Part shown: in pieces, positions 37,021-46,254 of the stretch
Layout: every line of letters starts with the position of its first letter
Numbering within the stretch: the first letter of the stretch is position 1
Origin: Bacteroides sp.
GTDB lineage: Bacteria > Bacteroidota > Bacteroidia > Bacteroidales > Muribaculaceae
DNA length: 64,000 nt
NCBI GenBank assembly: GCA_014801225.1
Contig: JAAVEO010000001.1
Span: 1 to 64,000 of the forward strand
Reading direction: 5' to 3'
Position numbers and translations under genes: made by a program
Notes under the pieces: model-generated
The model's database searches: none
Seen by the model: the letters and a program-made list of their open reading frames with translations, nothing else
What the model was told of the DNA's origin: nothing

Positions 37021-38013
37021 TTATTTGGAGTCGGCTTGACGATGAACAGGCATATTCGCCTCAAACTCATCATCCACACTCTTCTCCTTAGCCTCGTAGG
37101 CATCCACTATGCGCTGTACGAGCGGATGACGCACGATATCTTTCTTCACATATTCTATAATACCGATACCGTTGACTCCGCGCAGAATCTTTAGCGCCTG
37201 CATCAATCCACTCTGCACACTTCGCGGAAGGTCGATCTGAGTGGCATCTCCGGTAACAATCATCTTGGCATTGACACCCAGACGCGTAAGGAACATCTTC
37301 ATCTGATGCTTCGTAGTGTTCTGAGCCTCGTCAAGGATAATCACGGCATCATTGAGCGTACGGCCTCGCATGAAAGCGAGGGGAGCAATCTGAATCGTAT
37401 CGCTCTCCATATACTCTTTCAGCTTCACGGCGGGAATCATATCCTCCAGAGCATCATAGAGCGGGCGGAGATAAGGGTCGATCTTATCCTTCATATCGCC
37501 GGGGAGAAAACCGAGTTTCTCACCTGCCTCCACAGCCGGACGTGAAAGGATGATACGCTTCACCTGCTTATTCTTGAGAGCGGCCACAGCCAAGGCTATG
37601 GCGATATAAGTCTTACCCGTACCGGCCGGTCCGAGAGCGAAAGTAAGATCGTTCTGCGCGAACGATTGTACCATCTTGGCCTGATTGGCATTGCGCGGAG
37701 CTATGGGGCGTCCGCTTTGCCCGAAGATGATGACTCCCTCGGTGTTGACATTCTTGGGAGGCTCACCCTTGATAATGTCAATAATGACATCTTCGGTGAG
37801 CTTGTTATATTTTGCCGCATAAGCCTCTATCTCCTTGATCTTGCGTTCGAAGAGTCCTGTCTCCGACTCCTCGCCTATCACCTTGATGACATTACCGCGG
37901 GCAGCCATACGGAGCTTGGGAAAGAGATTGCGGATAAGATTTATATTGCAGTTGTTGACCCCGTAGAAGGTTTGGGGGTCGATTCCGTCTACTATTACTA
38001 TTCGTTCGTTCAT
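37021..38013 (-). CDS. phoH: PhoH-like ATPase
   Basis: The 330-residue cytoplasmic P-loop ATPase shows Walker A in ALGPAGTGKTYIAIA near residues 133-147 and Walker B in DAVIILDEAQNTT near 222. The N-terminal about 100 residues are the family-specific extension (IVDGIDPQTFYGVNN). PhoH proteins are RNA-associated ATPases, often next to RNases such as YbeY. It starts 16 bases after sufB on the same strand. The C-terminus is an acidic-basic tail ending HRQADSK. Confidence 0.92.
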   Translation of the reverse strand: MNERIVIVDGIDPQTFYGVNNCNINLIRNLFPKLRMAARGNVIKVIGEESETGLFERKIKEIEAYAAKYNKLTEDVIIDIIKGEPPKNVNTEGVIIFGQSGRPIAPRNANQAKMVQSFAQNDLTFALGPAGTGKTYIAIALAVAALKNKQVKRIILSRPAVEAGEKLGFLPGDMKDKIDPYLRPLYDALEDMIPAVKLKEYMESDTIQIAPLAFMRGRTLNDAVIILDEAQNTTKHQMKMFLTRLGVNAKMIVTGDATQIDLPRSVQSGLMQALKILRGVNGIGIIEYVKKDIVRHPLVQRIVDAYEAKEKSVDDEFEANMPVHRQADSK

Positions 38014-38029
38014 TATGAATCAAAAGGGG

Positions 38030-39514
38030 TTAACCCACGGATCCCTCGAGTGTGACCTGAAGCAGCTTCTGAGCCTCCACGGCAAACTCCATCGGAAGCT
38101 TATTCATCACCTCCTTGGCATAACCGTTGACAATCAGAGCCACGGCCTCCTCCATGGGGATACCGCGCTGACGGCAGTAGAAGAGCTGCTCCTCATTAAT
38201 CTTCGAGGTGGTAGCCTCATGCTCCACAGTGGATGTGGGGTTCTGCACGTCGATATAAGGGAAAGTATGGGCACCGCAGAGATCCCCCATCAGCAGGGAA
38301 TCGCACTGAGTGAAATTGCGGCAGCCATCGGCTTGCTTCACCACTTTCACCAGTCCGCGATAAGAATTCTGCGACTTTCCGGCCGATATTCCCTTACTTA
38401 CTATCGTGCTTCGGGAATTGCGTCCGAGATGAATCATCTTGGTGCCGGTGTCGGCCTGCTGGTAATTGTTGGTCACAGCCACAGAGTAGAACTCGCCTAC
38501 CGACTCGTCACCCTTCAGGATGCACGAGGGGTATTTCCACGTGATGGCCGAACCGGTCTCCACCTGAGTCCAAGATATTTTCGATCTGTGGCCACGGCAA
38601 AGTCCGCGCTTGGTGACAAAATTGTATATGCCGCCGCGTCCCTCCTTGTCACCGGCATACCAGTTCTGCACCGTGCTGTATTTCACTTCCGCTCTCTCCT
38701 CGCATATAATCTCCACGATTGCGGCGTGAAGCTGGTTCTCATCGCGCATAGGCGCGGTACAACCCTCGAGATAGCTGACGTAAGCATCATCGTCGGCCAC
38801 GATGAGAGTTCGCTCGAACTGTCCTGTGCCCGAGGCATTGATACGGAAATATGTACTGAGCTCCATCGGGCATCTCACCCCCTTGGGGATATACACAAAA
38901 GAGCCGTCGGAGAATACCGCCGAATTGAGGGCGGCAAAGAAATTGTCGCGATACCCCACAACGGTGCCGAGATATTTGCGCACCAAATCGGGATAATCTT
39001 TGACAGCTTCCGAGAATGAACAGAAGATTACGCCGAGTTCCGCAAGCTTCTCGCGATGAGTAGTCTTCACGCTGACAGAGTCCATGACAGCGTCTACGGC
39101 CACACCTGCGAGTTGCTTCTGTTCTTCGAGCGATATTCCGAGTTTATTGAAGGTAGCCACAAGTTCGGGATCCACTTCATCCATGCTCTTCTTCAGCTCC
39201 TTCTTTTTAGGAGCTGCATAATAGCTTATGGCCTGATAGTCGATCTCAGGAATATCGAGATGCGCCCATTTCGGGGGAGTGAGAGTAAGCCAGTGGCGAT
39301 ACGCCTTGAGGCGGAAATCGAGAAGCCACTCGGGTTCACCCTTCTTGGCGGAGATGAAGCGTATCACATCCTCACTAAGACCGGGGGGTACTATCTCAGT
39401 ATCGATATCAGAGGTAAAGCCATATTTATACTCCGAATTGGTAGCGTCATGAAGAAGCTCACCATCGGAGGGTCGATTATTTTTTTCAGAGCCGAAATCG
39501 GACATAGCTGTCAA
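38030..39514 (-). CDS. sufB: Fe-S cluster assembly scaffold SufB
   Basis: The 494-residue protein matches SufB, the scaffold of the SUF system that builds [4Fe-4S] clusters with SufC and SufD. Recognised blocks include the [19 protein letters not shown] stretch near 335, [14 protein letters not shown] near 355 and the C-terminal [16 protein letters not shown] near 436, which contains the conserved cysteine. The ATG at 39514 is followed by a second possible start 3 codons later. A -7 box (TAATTTTG, 39605-39598 on the - strand) lies upstream. sufC and sufD, which normally follow directly, are not in the window; phoH follows instead. Confidence 0.93.
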   Translation of the reverse strand: MTAMSDFGSEKNNRPSDGELLHDATNSEYKYGFTSDIDTEIVPPGLSEDVIRFISAKKGEPEWLLDFRLKAYRHWLTLTPPKWAHLDIPEIDYQAISYYAAPKKKELKKSMDEVDPELVATFNKLGISLEEQKQLAGVAVDAVMDSVSVKTTHREKLAELGVIFCSFSEAVKDYPDLVRKYLGTVVGYRDNFFAALNSAVFSDGSFVYIPKGVRCPMELSTYFRINASGTGQFERTLIVADDDAYVSYLEGCTAPMRDENQLHAAIVEIICEERAEVKYSTVQNWYAGDKEGRGGIYNFVTKRGLCRGHRSKISWTQVETGSAITWKYPSCILKGDESVGEFYSVAVTNNYQQADTGTKMIHLGRNSRSTIVSKGISAGKSQNSYRGLVKVVKQADGCRNFTQCDSLLMGDLCGAHTFPYIDVQNPTSTVEHEATTSKINEEQLFYCRQRGIPMEEAVALIVNGYAKEVMNKLPMEFAVEAQKLLQVTLEGSVG

Positions 39515-39616
39515 AAAGAATTAATTGAAATGTAAAAGGCTTGCGCGGGGATAGAGAGATAACGTAGGCCCGCGCCCGCGTATTTTCTATTATTACGCAA
39601 AATTACAAAAAAAAGT

Positions 39617-42607
39617 TTAGAATGTGGCCATCAGTCCCAAGGTGACGGTAAGCGGACGCGGATAAGCACCACGGTCGACGCCTCCATACACTTCGGGATC
39701 GGAGCCATTGTATCCGGTAATCACGAAAGGATTCTGCACAGCTCCGTAGAGACGCACCGTAAGGAAATCGTTGAGCAGTCCGGGCCATGTGTATCCCACC
39801 GTGATATTGTCACAACGCAGGAATCCGGCATTGCGGAGATAATAGTCGGAGTAATATTGAGGAGTATCGAAATATATCCCGTCGTTGGCAATCAGATTGC
39901 GCAAGGCACCATCGTGCCAAGTCTCGGAAAGCACACTTCTGCGTGCCAGCACATCATTGTAAGCATAAGCACCCAAAGCGGCACGAAAGCGAATTCCAAA
40001 ATCCCAGCCTCCCCATCGCAGGGTATTGTTCCAGGACAATGTCACTTTAGGGTCGCGCGACCGGCGCACCACGAGGTCGGCTTCATCTATCTTTCCATCT
40101 GAATTACGATCGGCATACATCCCCTCCACAGGACGTCCGGCGGCATCGTAAACCTGTTCATAGAGCAGAAACGAATTGGCCGGATACCCCTTCTTATACA
40201 CCTGATAAGTGGGCTGATCGCTTCCTATAATCGAGGCTTTCACCATATCCACCTCCGAGCCGCAGGTGCTGAGTGAAGTGACTCGGTTATGGTTCCAGGC
40301 AAAATTAAAAGATGTGGTCCAGGAAAATGAGGAAGTGTCTATCAACCGAGCATTGAAGTACGCCTCCAGACCAAGGTTACGGACGGAGGCGACCTCGGAA
40401 GTAAGCTCGTCAGTGACTTCAAATCCGCTCGCAACTGTCATATTCAACGGTACATCCGAAGAATTGCGCACGTACCAGTCGATACCGGCGCTATATTTCT
40501 CATTATTCCATGTCATATCCACTCCCGCACTCCAGGCTTTCGTGACAGACCATCGTCGCTCCGGGCTGAACACTACGGGATATAATGAAGGCTGGATATT
40601 CAAGCCATTCTTGCCGCATCCCAGACGAATCTTGAAATCATTGATAAATTCCCGGGCTTGCTCCATAAAATCCATATTCAGGAGTTTCCAGATAAATACG
40701 CCGGAAGGGAAAATTCCGCGATGATTGCGGACATCTCTATATGAATCGCTGTCATCTCGCACACTGAGTGTAAGAATATAGGTATCTTTAAAGGTATAGC
40801 TGAGGCGACCCATGAAAGAGTGCATAGTCAAGACGCCGCTATTCCAATGATAATCGGGTGAATAGTTAGTCTCTATCAATGCGTAAGTATCCGGATCGGT
40901 AGTGAGACGATCATGCGAGGCCGAGGGGAGAAGGAAACCTTCGGATGTGAACATATTTCCTGTTCTGCGGCCATGAGAGTCAAAACGCTGTGCGCTGTAA
41001 CCAACGCCTACATTAATTACCGACCGGATTGCATCAAGCTCCTTATGATACCTCAATCCCAGATCAATGAGAGTGTTGCGATGGAGTTCATACAACGACC
41101 GATCAAATCCCGCTCCATTCCTCATATTCTCAAGCCAGGCCATAGGTGAATTCTGCTGTACTGACACAGATTCCTCAGACTTAACCACATCATATCCTAT
41201 ATTGAGCGCAAGGTGAAGATCGTGTAAAAAATGCAGTGCGTAATCAACATTCAAGTTGCCGTTCGAACGGTAAACATCAGACAATGTATGAGTATCAATC
41301 ACCTCCGCCACAGGATTGAGCACTCCCTCCGGATTCATATCCATCCCTTTCAGATACGAGGTGTAGCCATTGTAAAAATATGGGAAAGAAGGATTGTCGG
41401 AGGCAAGTCTCTCCCGGGAATATACCGGCATCGTAGGATCCATCATGAGAGAATTGGCCACACATCCTTCGGCATAAAGCTGATTACGCAAATAGAAGCC
41501 CCTGATATTGGCAGTGAGACGCAGCAAACCTCCGAAAAACTCAGGGGTCAGCTTGGCACCTACCGTGACTCTCTGCATGCCGGAGTCTTTTATGACACCC
41601 GGATTCATAGTATAGGAACCGAATAAATGATATCCGCACATATCTACCTTGCCACCCACCGACACATCATACTCATAGGCCAAAGTATTGCGGGTAATCT
41701 CTTTCTGCCAATTGGTATCGGCCATACCGAGCGAAGCCGCAGCTTCCGAATTCGCACCCCAATACTTTTTTATAATAGAAGCATATTCATCTCCGGAAAG
41801 CATATCCCAATTCTTTCGAGGGGTGTTGACGCTCACCTTAGCCGAGATATTTACCTTCGGACCATGTCCCTCCTCACCCCTCTTGGTGGTGATAATCATC
41901 ACTCCGTCGGCACCTCTCGCCCCATAGATAGCAGTGGCGGAAGCATCCTTCAGAATTGTGACCGATTCGATATTCTCGGGAGAAATAAAAGCGAGGGAAT
42001 TACTCATACCGTAGACGGCATCATTGCTCAGCGGAATACCGTCGAGCACTATAAGCGGTTGGCAGAAAGCCCCCAATGTCGCTCCGCCTCGTATGCGTAT
42101 GGAGCCACCGTCATCGGGTTCGCCGGAAGTACGATTCACCACCACTCCCGGCACAGCGCCGGCAAGCAAATCCTGAAATGAAGTTGCAATCTCCGCCTGC
42201 GACTCATCAGGCACGAAGTAGGATACGGCTCCTATCACATGGCTTTTTCTGGCCAGACCATATCCTGTCTCCACATAATCGCGCTGATAGGATCCTATCT
42301 CATGCATTACGACATGAATGTAAGTATGGGCCCTGACCGGTATCTCCTCACGATCATATCCGATGTATTTCACGGAAAGGGTGCTATACTGCTCCACGTC
42401 CATAATGAAACGTCCGTCAAGATCGGTAGAGGTCTGCTGCGATGTGCCTTTCTCCACCACGATAGCTCCGATAAGAGCTTCGCCCGATTCATCGGTGACG
42501 AGGCCGCGAACGGTTATTTTCTGAGCGAACGCCGTGATGGAGAGAAGAATCGGCATGAGAAGCACGGCAAACATTCGCCGGTCGATGCGGAAAGGGATAT
42601 TACTCAT
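39617..42607 (-). CDS. SusC/RagA-type TonB-linked outer membrane protein without SusD partner
   Basis: The 996-residue precursor has a signal peptide (about 1-25, ending AFAQ), a carboxypeptidase-regulatory-like domain (about 26-105, TVRGLVTDESGEALIGAIV), a plug domain (about 130-240, with LIVLDGIP and the hallmark SATAIYGARGADGVMIITT) and a 22-strand-type barrel ending LGLMATF. Such porins import glycans, peptides or other large ligands with TonB energy. The start at 42607 is preferred to an upstream ATG because the extra 27 residues are not signal-like. The usual susD lipoprotein gene is not on either side: sufB follows and an ABC permease precedes by 61 bases. The start of the gene is well supported; the ligand is unknown. 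Confidence 0.9.
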   Translation of the reverse strand: MSNIPFRIDRRMFAVLLMPILLSITAFAQKITVRGLVTDESGEALIGAIVVEKGTSQQTSTDLDGRFIMDVEQYSTLSVKYIGYDREEIPVRAHTYIHVVMHEIGSYQRDYVETGYGLARKSHVIGAVSYFVPDESQAEIATSFQDLLAGAVPGVVVNRTSGEPDDGGSIRIRGGATLGAFCQPLIVLDGIPLSNDAVYGMSNSLAFISPENIESVTILKDASATAIYGARGADGVMIITTKRGEEGHGPKVNISAKVSVNTPRKNWDMLSGDEYASIIKKYWGANSEAAASLGMADTNWQKEITRNTLAYEYDVSVGGKVDMCGYHLFGSYTMNPGVIKDSGMQRVTVGAKLTPEFFGGLLRLTANIRGFYLRNQLYAEGCVANSLMMDPTMPVYSRERLASDNPSFPYFYNGYTSYLKGMDMNPEGVLNPVAEVIDTHTLSDVYRSNGNLNVDYALHFLHDLHLALNIGYDVVKSEESVSVQQNSPMAWLENMRNGAGFDRSLYELHRNTLIDLGLRYHKELDAIRSVINVGVGYSAQRFDSHGRRTGNMFTSEGFLLPSASHDRLTTDPDTYALIETNYSPDYHWNSGVLTMHSFMGRLSYTFKDTYILTLSVRDDSDSYRDVRNHRGIFPSGVFIWKLLNMDFMEQAREFINDFKIRLGCGKNGLNIQPSLYPVVFSPERRWSVTKAWSAGVDMTWNNEKYSAGIDWYVRNSSDVPLNMTVASGFEVTDELTSEVASVRNLGLEAYFNARLIDTSSFSWTTSFNFAWNHNRVTSLSTCGSEVDMVKASIIGSDQPTYQVYKKGYPANSFLLYEQVYDAAGRPVEGMYADRNSDGKIDEADLVVRRSRDPKVTLSWNNTLRWGGWDFGIRFRAALGAYAYNDVLARRSVLSETWHDGALRNLIANDGIYFDTPQYYSDYYLRNAGFLRCDNITVGYTWPGLLNDFLTVRLYGAVQNPFVITGYNGSDPEVYGGVDRGAYPRPLTVTLGLMATF

Positions 42608-42668
42608 TGAGTCAATTTGAGTCAAGGAAATCTTCGATAACAATAGTAGACGAGCTGAAGAGAGAGGA

Positions 42669-43859
42669 TCAGAAGCGCCATGCGGCACGCACCTTACGCC
42701 TTACTGAAAGGATATTGAAAAGAATCACGGCCAGCGAGATAACCACTGTGGCGAGAAGGCTCCAGACCAGACCTCCTCCGGACGCCCCCATCCCTTCGAG
42801 GGGAGGGAGATAATATCCGCGAAGAAGGAGAGTGGATACCACCGCCAATATCATCGCGCCCAGAGAAGCCCACACCACCAGACGGCAGTAAGGGGCGGCA
42901 ACGGTGCGCAACGGATATCCCAACATGAGGAGGGAATGAAGTTTATCGCGATTCTTCTCCATCAGGAGAGATATACTGAGAAGAAGGATGAAGAACGATA
43001 GAAGCGTTATTACGCTGCCTACACCTACCACAATCCCCGTCACTACCTTCAGGAGATATGAGGCTGAGGAACCGCTCTTGTCGCCGGCTACTTCCATATC
43101 ATGACTTTCAAGGTAAGGAGCAATGGCCACATCTCCCGGAGAGCTGACATCGATGATGAGGCGTGACGGCTCGCGATCGCGTCCGGATCCGAGAGTGGCA
43201 TTGGTGGCATCCATGAATGATTGAGGCACAAGGATAGTGTTCAGGCGATTGGAGTAGCCTACCACTCTACCTACATATTCCTCCGTGCGGTTTCCGTCCT
43301 CGCTTCTGAGACGAAGGCCGAGAGGAATACCGCTCATAATGGATTCCGACATCTGAGGCATTCCGGCAGAGGAAGCGAAGCCGAAGTTGTAGAGAGTGAG
43401 ATAATCCTTAGATATAATCAAAGGCACCTCTTCCCCACCCTTCCAGCTCCAGGCGGAGGATTTCACATCCACATATTCATCCGGCAATGATTCGAAGAAC
43501 ATATATGTGGACATCCCGCGGTCGCCCTGATTGAGGGAGGCATACACCTTATAGTCGGCTGCAGTGAATTTTCCTACGCTTCTTACCCACGGCTGACGGA
43601 CGATCTCCTCCGTCTCAGCCTGAGTGAATGAGGAGCGGCTTCCCTCGGCACCGAGAGTGTTGGCCGAGGTGACACGCTTGTTCACTACCAGATAATCGGT
43701 CTTGATAAAGCTGTCTTCCGATTCCCAAAGCGAACGGGCATCGAGATAGAATTGCAGACCTGCGGCCACAATTGCCAGACCGATGAAATTGGAAAGAATG
43801 AATCCGGCGATACGTGCCGGCGACGTATTTTTGCGTAAAAGTCGGGATATGATATTCAT
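42669..43859 (-). CDS. FtsX-like ABC transporter permease
   Basis: The 396-residue inner-membrane protein has one N-terminal helix (about 18-38), a large extracytoplasmic domain (about 40-265), and three more helices (about 275-305, 325-350 and 365-390). This is the MacB/FtsX type IV-like permease layout, in which the ATPase drives mechanical change rather than ordinary substrate passage. Four residues of coding overlap (ATGA) tie it to the upstream ATPase gene. Transport target is unknown; lipoprotein, peptide or envelope-remodelling roles are all possible. It precedes the SusC-like gene by 61 bases in the same orientation. Confidence 0.8.
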   Translation of the reverse strand: MNIISRLLRKNTSPARIAGFILSNFIGLAIVAAGLQFYLDARSLWESEDSFIKTDYLVVNKRVTSANTLGAEGSRSSFTQAETEEIVRQPWVRSVGKFTAADYKVYASLNQGDRGMSTYMFFESLPDEYVDVKSSAWSWKGGEEVPLIISKDYLTLYNFGFASSAGMPQMSESIMSGIPLGLRLRSEDGNRTEEYVGRVVGYSNRLNTILVPQSFMDATNATLGSGRDREPSRLIIDVSSPGDVAIAPYLESHDMEVAGDKSGSSASYLLKVVTGIVVGVGSVITLLSFFILLLSISLLMEKNRDKLHSLLMLGYPLRTVAAPYCRLVVWASLGAMILAVVSTLLLRGYYLPPLEGMGASGGGLVWSLLATVVISLAVILFNILSVRRKVRAAWRF

Positions 43860-44509
43860 AACCTTATTGAAGAGAGGTCGGGGATTGATATGGCGTTTCC
43901 TACAGATGTGGATATAATTCCGGCTCCCTGCCGCAAAGCCTCCTCTACGATGATATCGGCAGCTATCCGGTTGTTGCCGCTATCGAGATGGCTTACGGGT
44001 TCGTCAAGGAGTATGAAATCGAAGGGCTGACATACCGAACGGATAATTGCCACCCTCTGTTGCTGTCCGATCGACATTTTCCCCACGGGATAGTCGCGAC
44101 GGTTTGAGATACCGAGGCGTTCGAGAAGTTCCTCCACGCGGCTATCGGAGAGAGCGCCTGTGAGACGGTTCTTGAGCTGTATATTCTGCCAGGCGCTGAG
44201 TTCGGGGAACAGGGAGAGCTCCTGCGGGAGATAGGCCAGATGCGAGCGGCGTATCTCTTGCCAGCGGGCAATATCGAATGTGCGTACATCCGTGGAGTTG
44301 AAACGGAGTGTACCTTGATAGTCGGTACGCGATCCGAAAAGATAGGCACAGAGCGACGACTTTCCGCCCCCGCTCGCAGCCTCGATGAGGAGACGGCAAC
44401 CACGCTTTATCACAAGCCGGCTGCGCCACACCTGAGAATCGGGAATACTCTCCGACTTGAATACGTCGGGGAGCATTCCCGATAAGGATATTTCATCAAT
44501 TCTATCCAT
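43856..44509 (-). CDS. ABC transporter ATP-binding protein
   Basis: The 217-residue ATPase partners the overlapping FtsX-type permease. It has a Walker A motif in ASGGGKSSL near residues 44-52, a Q-loop in AYLPQELSLFPELSA near 93, a divergent signature MSIGQQQRVAI in place of LSGGQ near 145, and Walker B FILLDEPVSHLD near 165. The stop and the permease start overlap as ATGA. Its size matches MacB/LolD-like ATPases. No accessory membrane-fusion gene is adjacent. Confidence 0.85.
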   Translation of the reverse strand: MDRIDEISLSGMLPDVFKSESIPDSQVWRSRLVIKRGCRLLIEAASGGGKSSLCAYLFGSRTDYQGTLRFNSTDVRTFDIARWQEIRRSHLAYLPQELSLFPELSAWQNIQLKNRLTGALSDSRVEELLERLGISNRRDYPVGKMSIGQQQRVAIIRSVCQPFDFILLDEPVSHLDSGNNRIAADIIVEEALRQGAGIISTSVGNAISIPDLSSIRL

Positions 44510-44562
44510 TAAGCGATATTTCTGAAAATATTTCCAATTGGGATATTATGTATGATACCACC

Positions 44563-45942
44563 TTATTTCGCTGCGGCTTCAAGCAAGGATACGAGAGCAT
44601 TGGCTTTCCCTTCAGTGAAGAGGGTCACATCCAGGGCAAGCCCGCCGTCGGAGGGTTTGAAGGTCACGAGCAATTGTGTGAATACCCCGTTGAAGCCTTC
44701 TTGATTGGAAAGGGCGTTGGGATCACACGCGAAGCCGAGCCAGCATCCGGAGAATTCTTTGGCAACATCGGCCACCTTTAGGTTGCCTTTGGCCTCACCG
44801 GTAGAGACACGCAGATATTTTCCATCACGTTTCACGGTGCCTAACGTATTGAGGAAAGTAGTAAGATCGCCTACGGGGGCATCGTTGACTGTCACAACCA
44901 TTTCCAGACCTCCGTTTGCCTGACGGTCGGAAGCGGCTACCGCGGAAGTGCCGTCAAGCGGTTTGAGCATTGAAGAATACTGGGCGGCGATACCTCCGGA
45001 GAAAGTCGCTGCCAATTCCTCAAGCTGTTTCACAAGAGCCGGCGACACAGCTACGGCGGCAATAAAATCGGCATTGGCCTCCTCGCCGAGGCCCTGCACA
45101 GTCTTCACATCGATTTTTGATGTAGGAAGGTTGCATTTGGCAGTCTCCCCCTTGGAGTTGAGCACAGTACCATTGCTCACCACCTTACCTTTATCGAAAG
45201 AAGTCTCACCCCAATAATAGGCGGCATCATCGAAGAGGGAGGATATTGCGAGGCGTGTCATCGGATTCTGACCTGAGGCATTCAAGGCGGCGTAGATATC
45301 CACCCATGCCACTACATCCTTATCGGATTCAAGAATTTTGGTCGCAATATCGCGTGAAAGGAAACTCTGAGATTCGCTGAGTTTGGAGAATTTGAGAATA
45401 TCCGCGCCGTTAATCTCGGCGGTGTTGGCCACTCGCATCCATCCCTGATTTCCCACCATCGCTATATTGCCACATACATCCACCGTCCCCGCAGATTGAA
45501 ATTTCTCGGAGGTAGACTTTTCGGCAAATGAGCGGAATCGGTCGGGATCGTCGATCATGAAAGTGATATAGGTATCTTCTCCCTCGGTGAAGAGAATGGC
45601 ATTGGTATGGGCCACACCGGCATCGCCGGTAAGCACAGCACGCATATTGTCGCGAAGAGAGGGAGTCTTCACTGCATTGATAGCCGAGGAGAGTTCGGAA
45701 GAAAGTTTCACTTCGCCTCCGTCGCCCGGTTTGCTCCCGGTCTTTTCAAGCAGGGAATTCACATCGGCCATTATCACCATTCCGGCATCCGACGGCACAG
45801 ATTTAAGCAAGTCGGATCCATCGCCCGATTTCGACTTCGAACAAGAGGAGAGCATCGACATGCCGAGAAGCATTATCAGTGAGAGCATAATGGCGAGCCT
45901 GTTCCGACCGCCCATGGCTCTCTTCCGTAAGAGTGTTTTCAT
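44563..45942 (-). CDS. DUF4836 family lipoprotein
   Basis: The 459-residue precursor begins with a basic N-terminus, a hydrophobic stretch and a lipobox at LSSC (about residues 31-34), so it is a predicted lipoprotein. The mature part starts with a Ser/Lys linker and VPSDAGMVIMADVNSLLEK, a pattern I associate with DUF4836, a Bacteroidetes surface or periplasmic family of unknown function. It lies 53 bases upstream of the ABC ATPase gene and probably heads that transcript. No catalytic motif is recognisable. Confidence 0.75.
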   Translation of the reverse strand: MKTLLRKRAMGGRNRLAIMLSLIMLLGMSMLSSCSKSKSGDGSDLLKSVPSDAGMVIMADVNSLLEKTGSKPGDGGEVKLSSELSSAINAVKTPSLRDNMRAVLTGDAGVAHTNAILFTEGEDTYITFMIDDPDRFRSFAEKSTSEKFQSAGTVDVCGNIAMVGNQGWMRVANTAEINGADILKFSKLSESQSFLSRDIATKILESDKDVVAWVDIYAALNASGQNPMTRLAISSLFDDAAYYWGETSFDKGKVVSNGTVLNSKGETAKCNLPTSKIDVKTVQGLGEEANADFIAAVAVSPALVKQLEELAATFSGGIAAQYSSMLKPLDGTSAVAASDRQANGGLEMVVTVNDAPVGDLTTFLNTLGTVKRDGKYLRVSTGEAKGNLKVADVAKEFSGCWLGFACDPNALSNQEGFNGVFTQLLVTFKPSDGGLALDVTLFTEGKANALVSLLEAAAK

Positions 45943-46069
45943 ATTATATCTCGTTTTTAGTTAATATCATGACTTCGGGGATAAGGGGAGCCATCTAGCA
46001 TCGGCAGCCCCGTATCACGCTGTAAAATTACATAAATTTAATTTAACCGGAAAGAAAAGATGAAGGGAT

Positions 46070-46100
46070 TTGCCAGTTAAGGTTTTCTTTATTAATTTTG
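46070..46100 (+). promoter_or_regulatory. Promoter of the aspartate aminotransferase gene
   Basis: TTG at 46070-46072, 20 bases, then TAATTTTG at 46093-46100. The predicted start near 46106 gives a leader of about 148 bases, longer than others in the window. No riboswitch family was recognised in the leader. The rest of 45943-46069 holds nothing else that can be supported. Confidence 0.65.
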
Positions 46101-46254
46101 TCGCAAATATCTAAGCCATCGGCAGTCGGGTCAAGGGAAACAGACTCCTTGTCGCAACTGCGGCTGCCGCAAAAAAGAAACACAAGGGCGTCCCCGGAAA
46201 TCCGCATATCGATTTCCCTCGCTCATTAAAGACACTACAACAAACATAAAGGAT

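Noticed and set aside
42607-42688. 27-residue N-terminal extension of the SusC-like protein
   Set aside because: The extension would overlap the permease gene and spoil the signal peptide; ATG 42607 gives a normal one.
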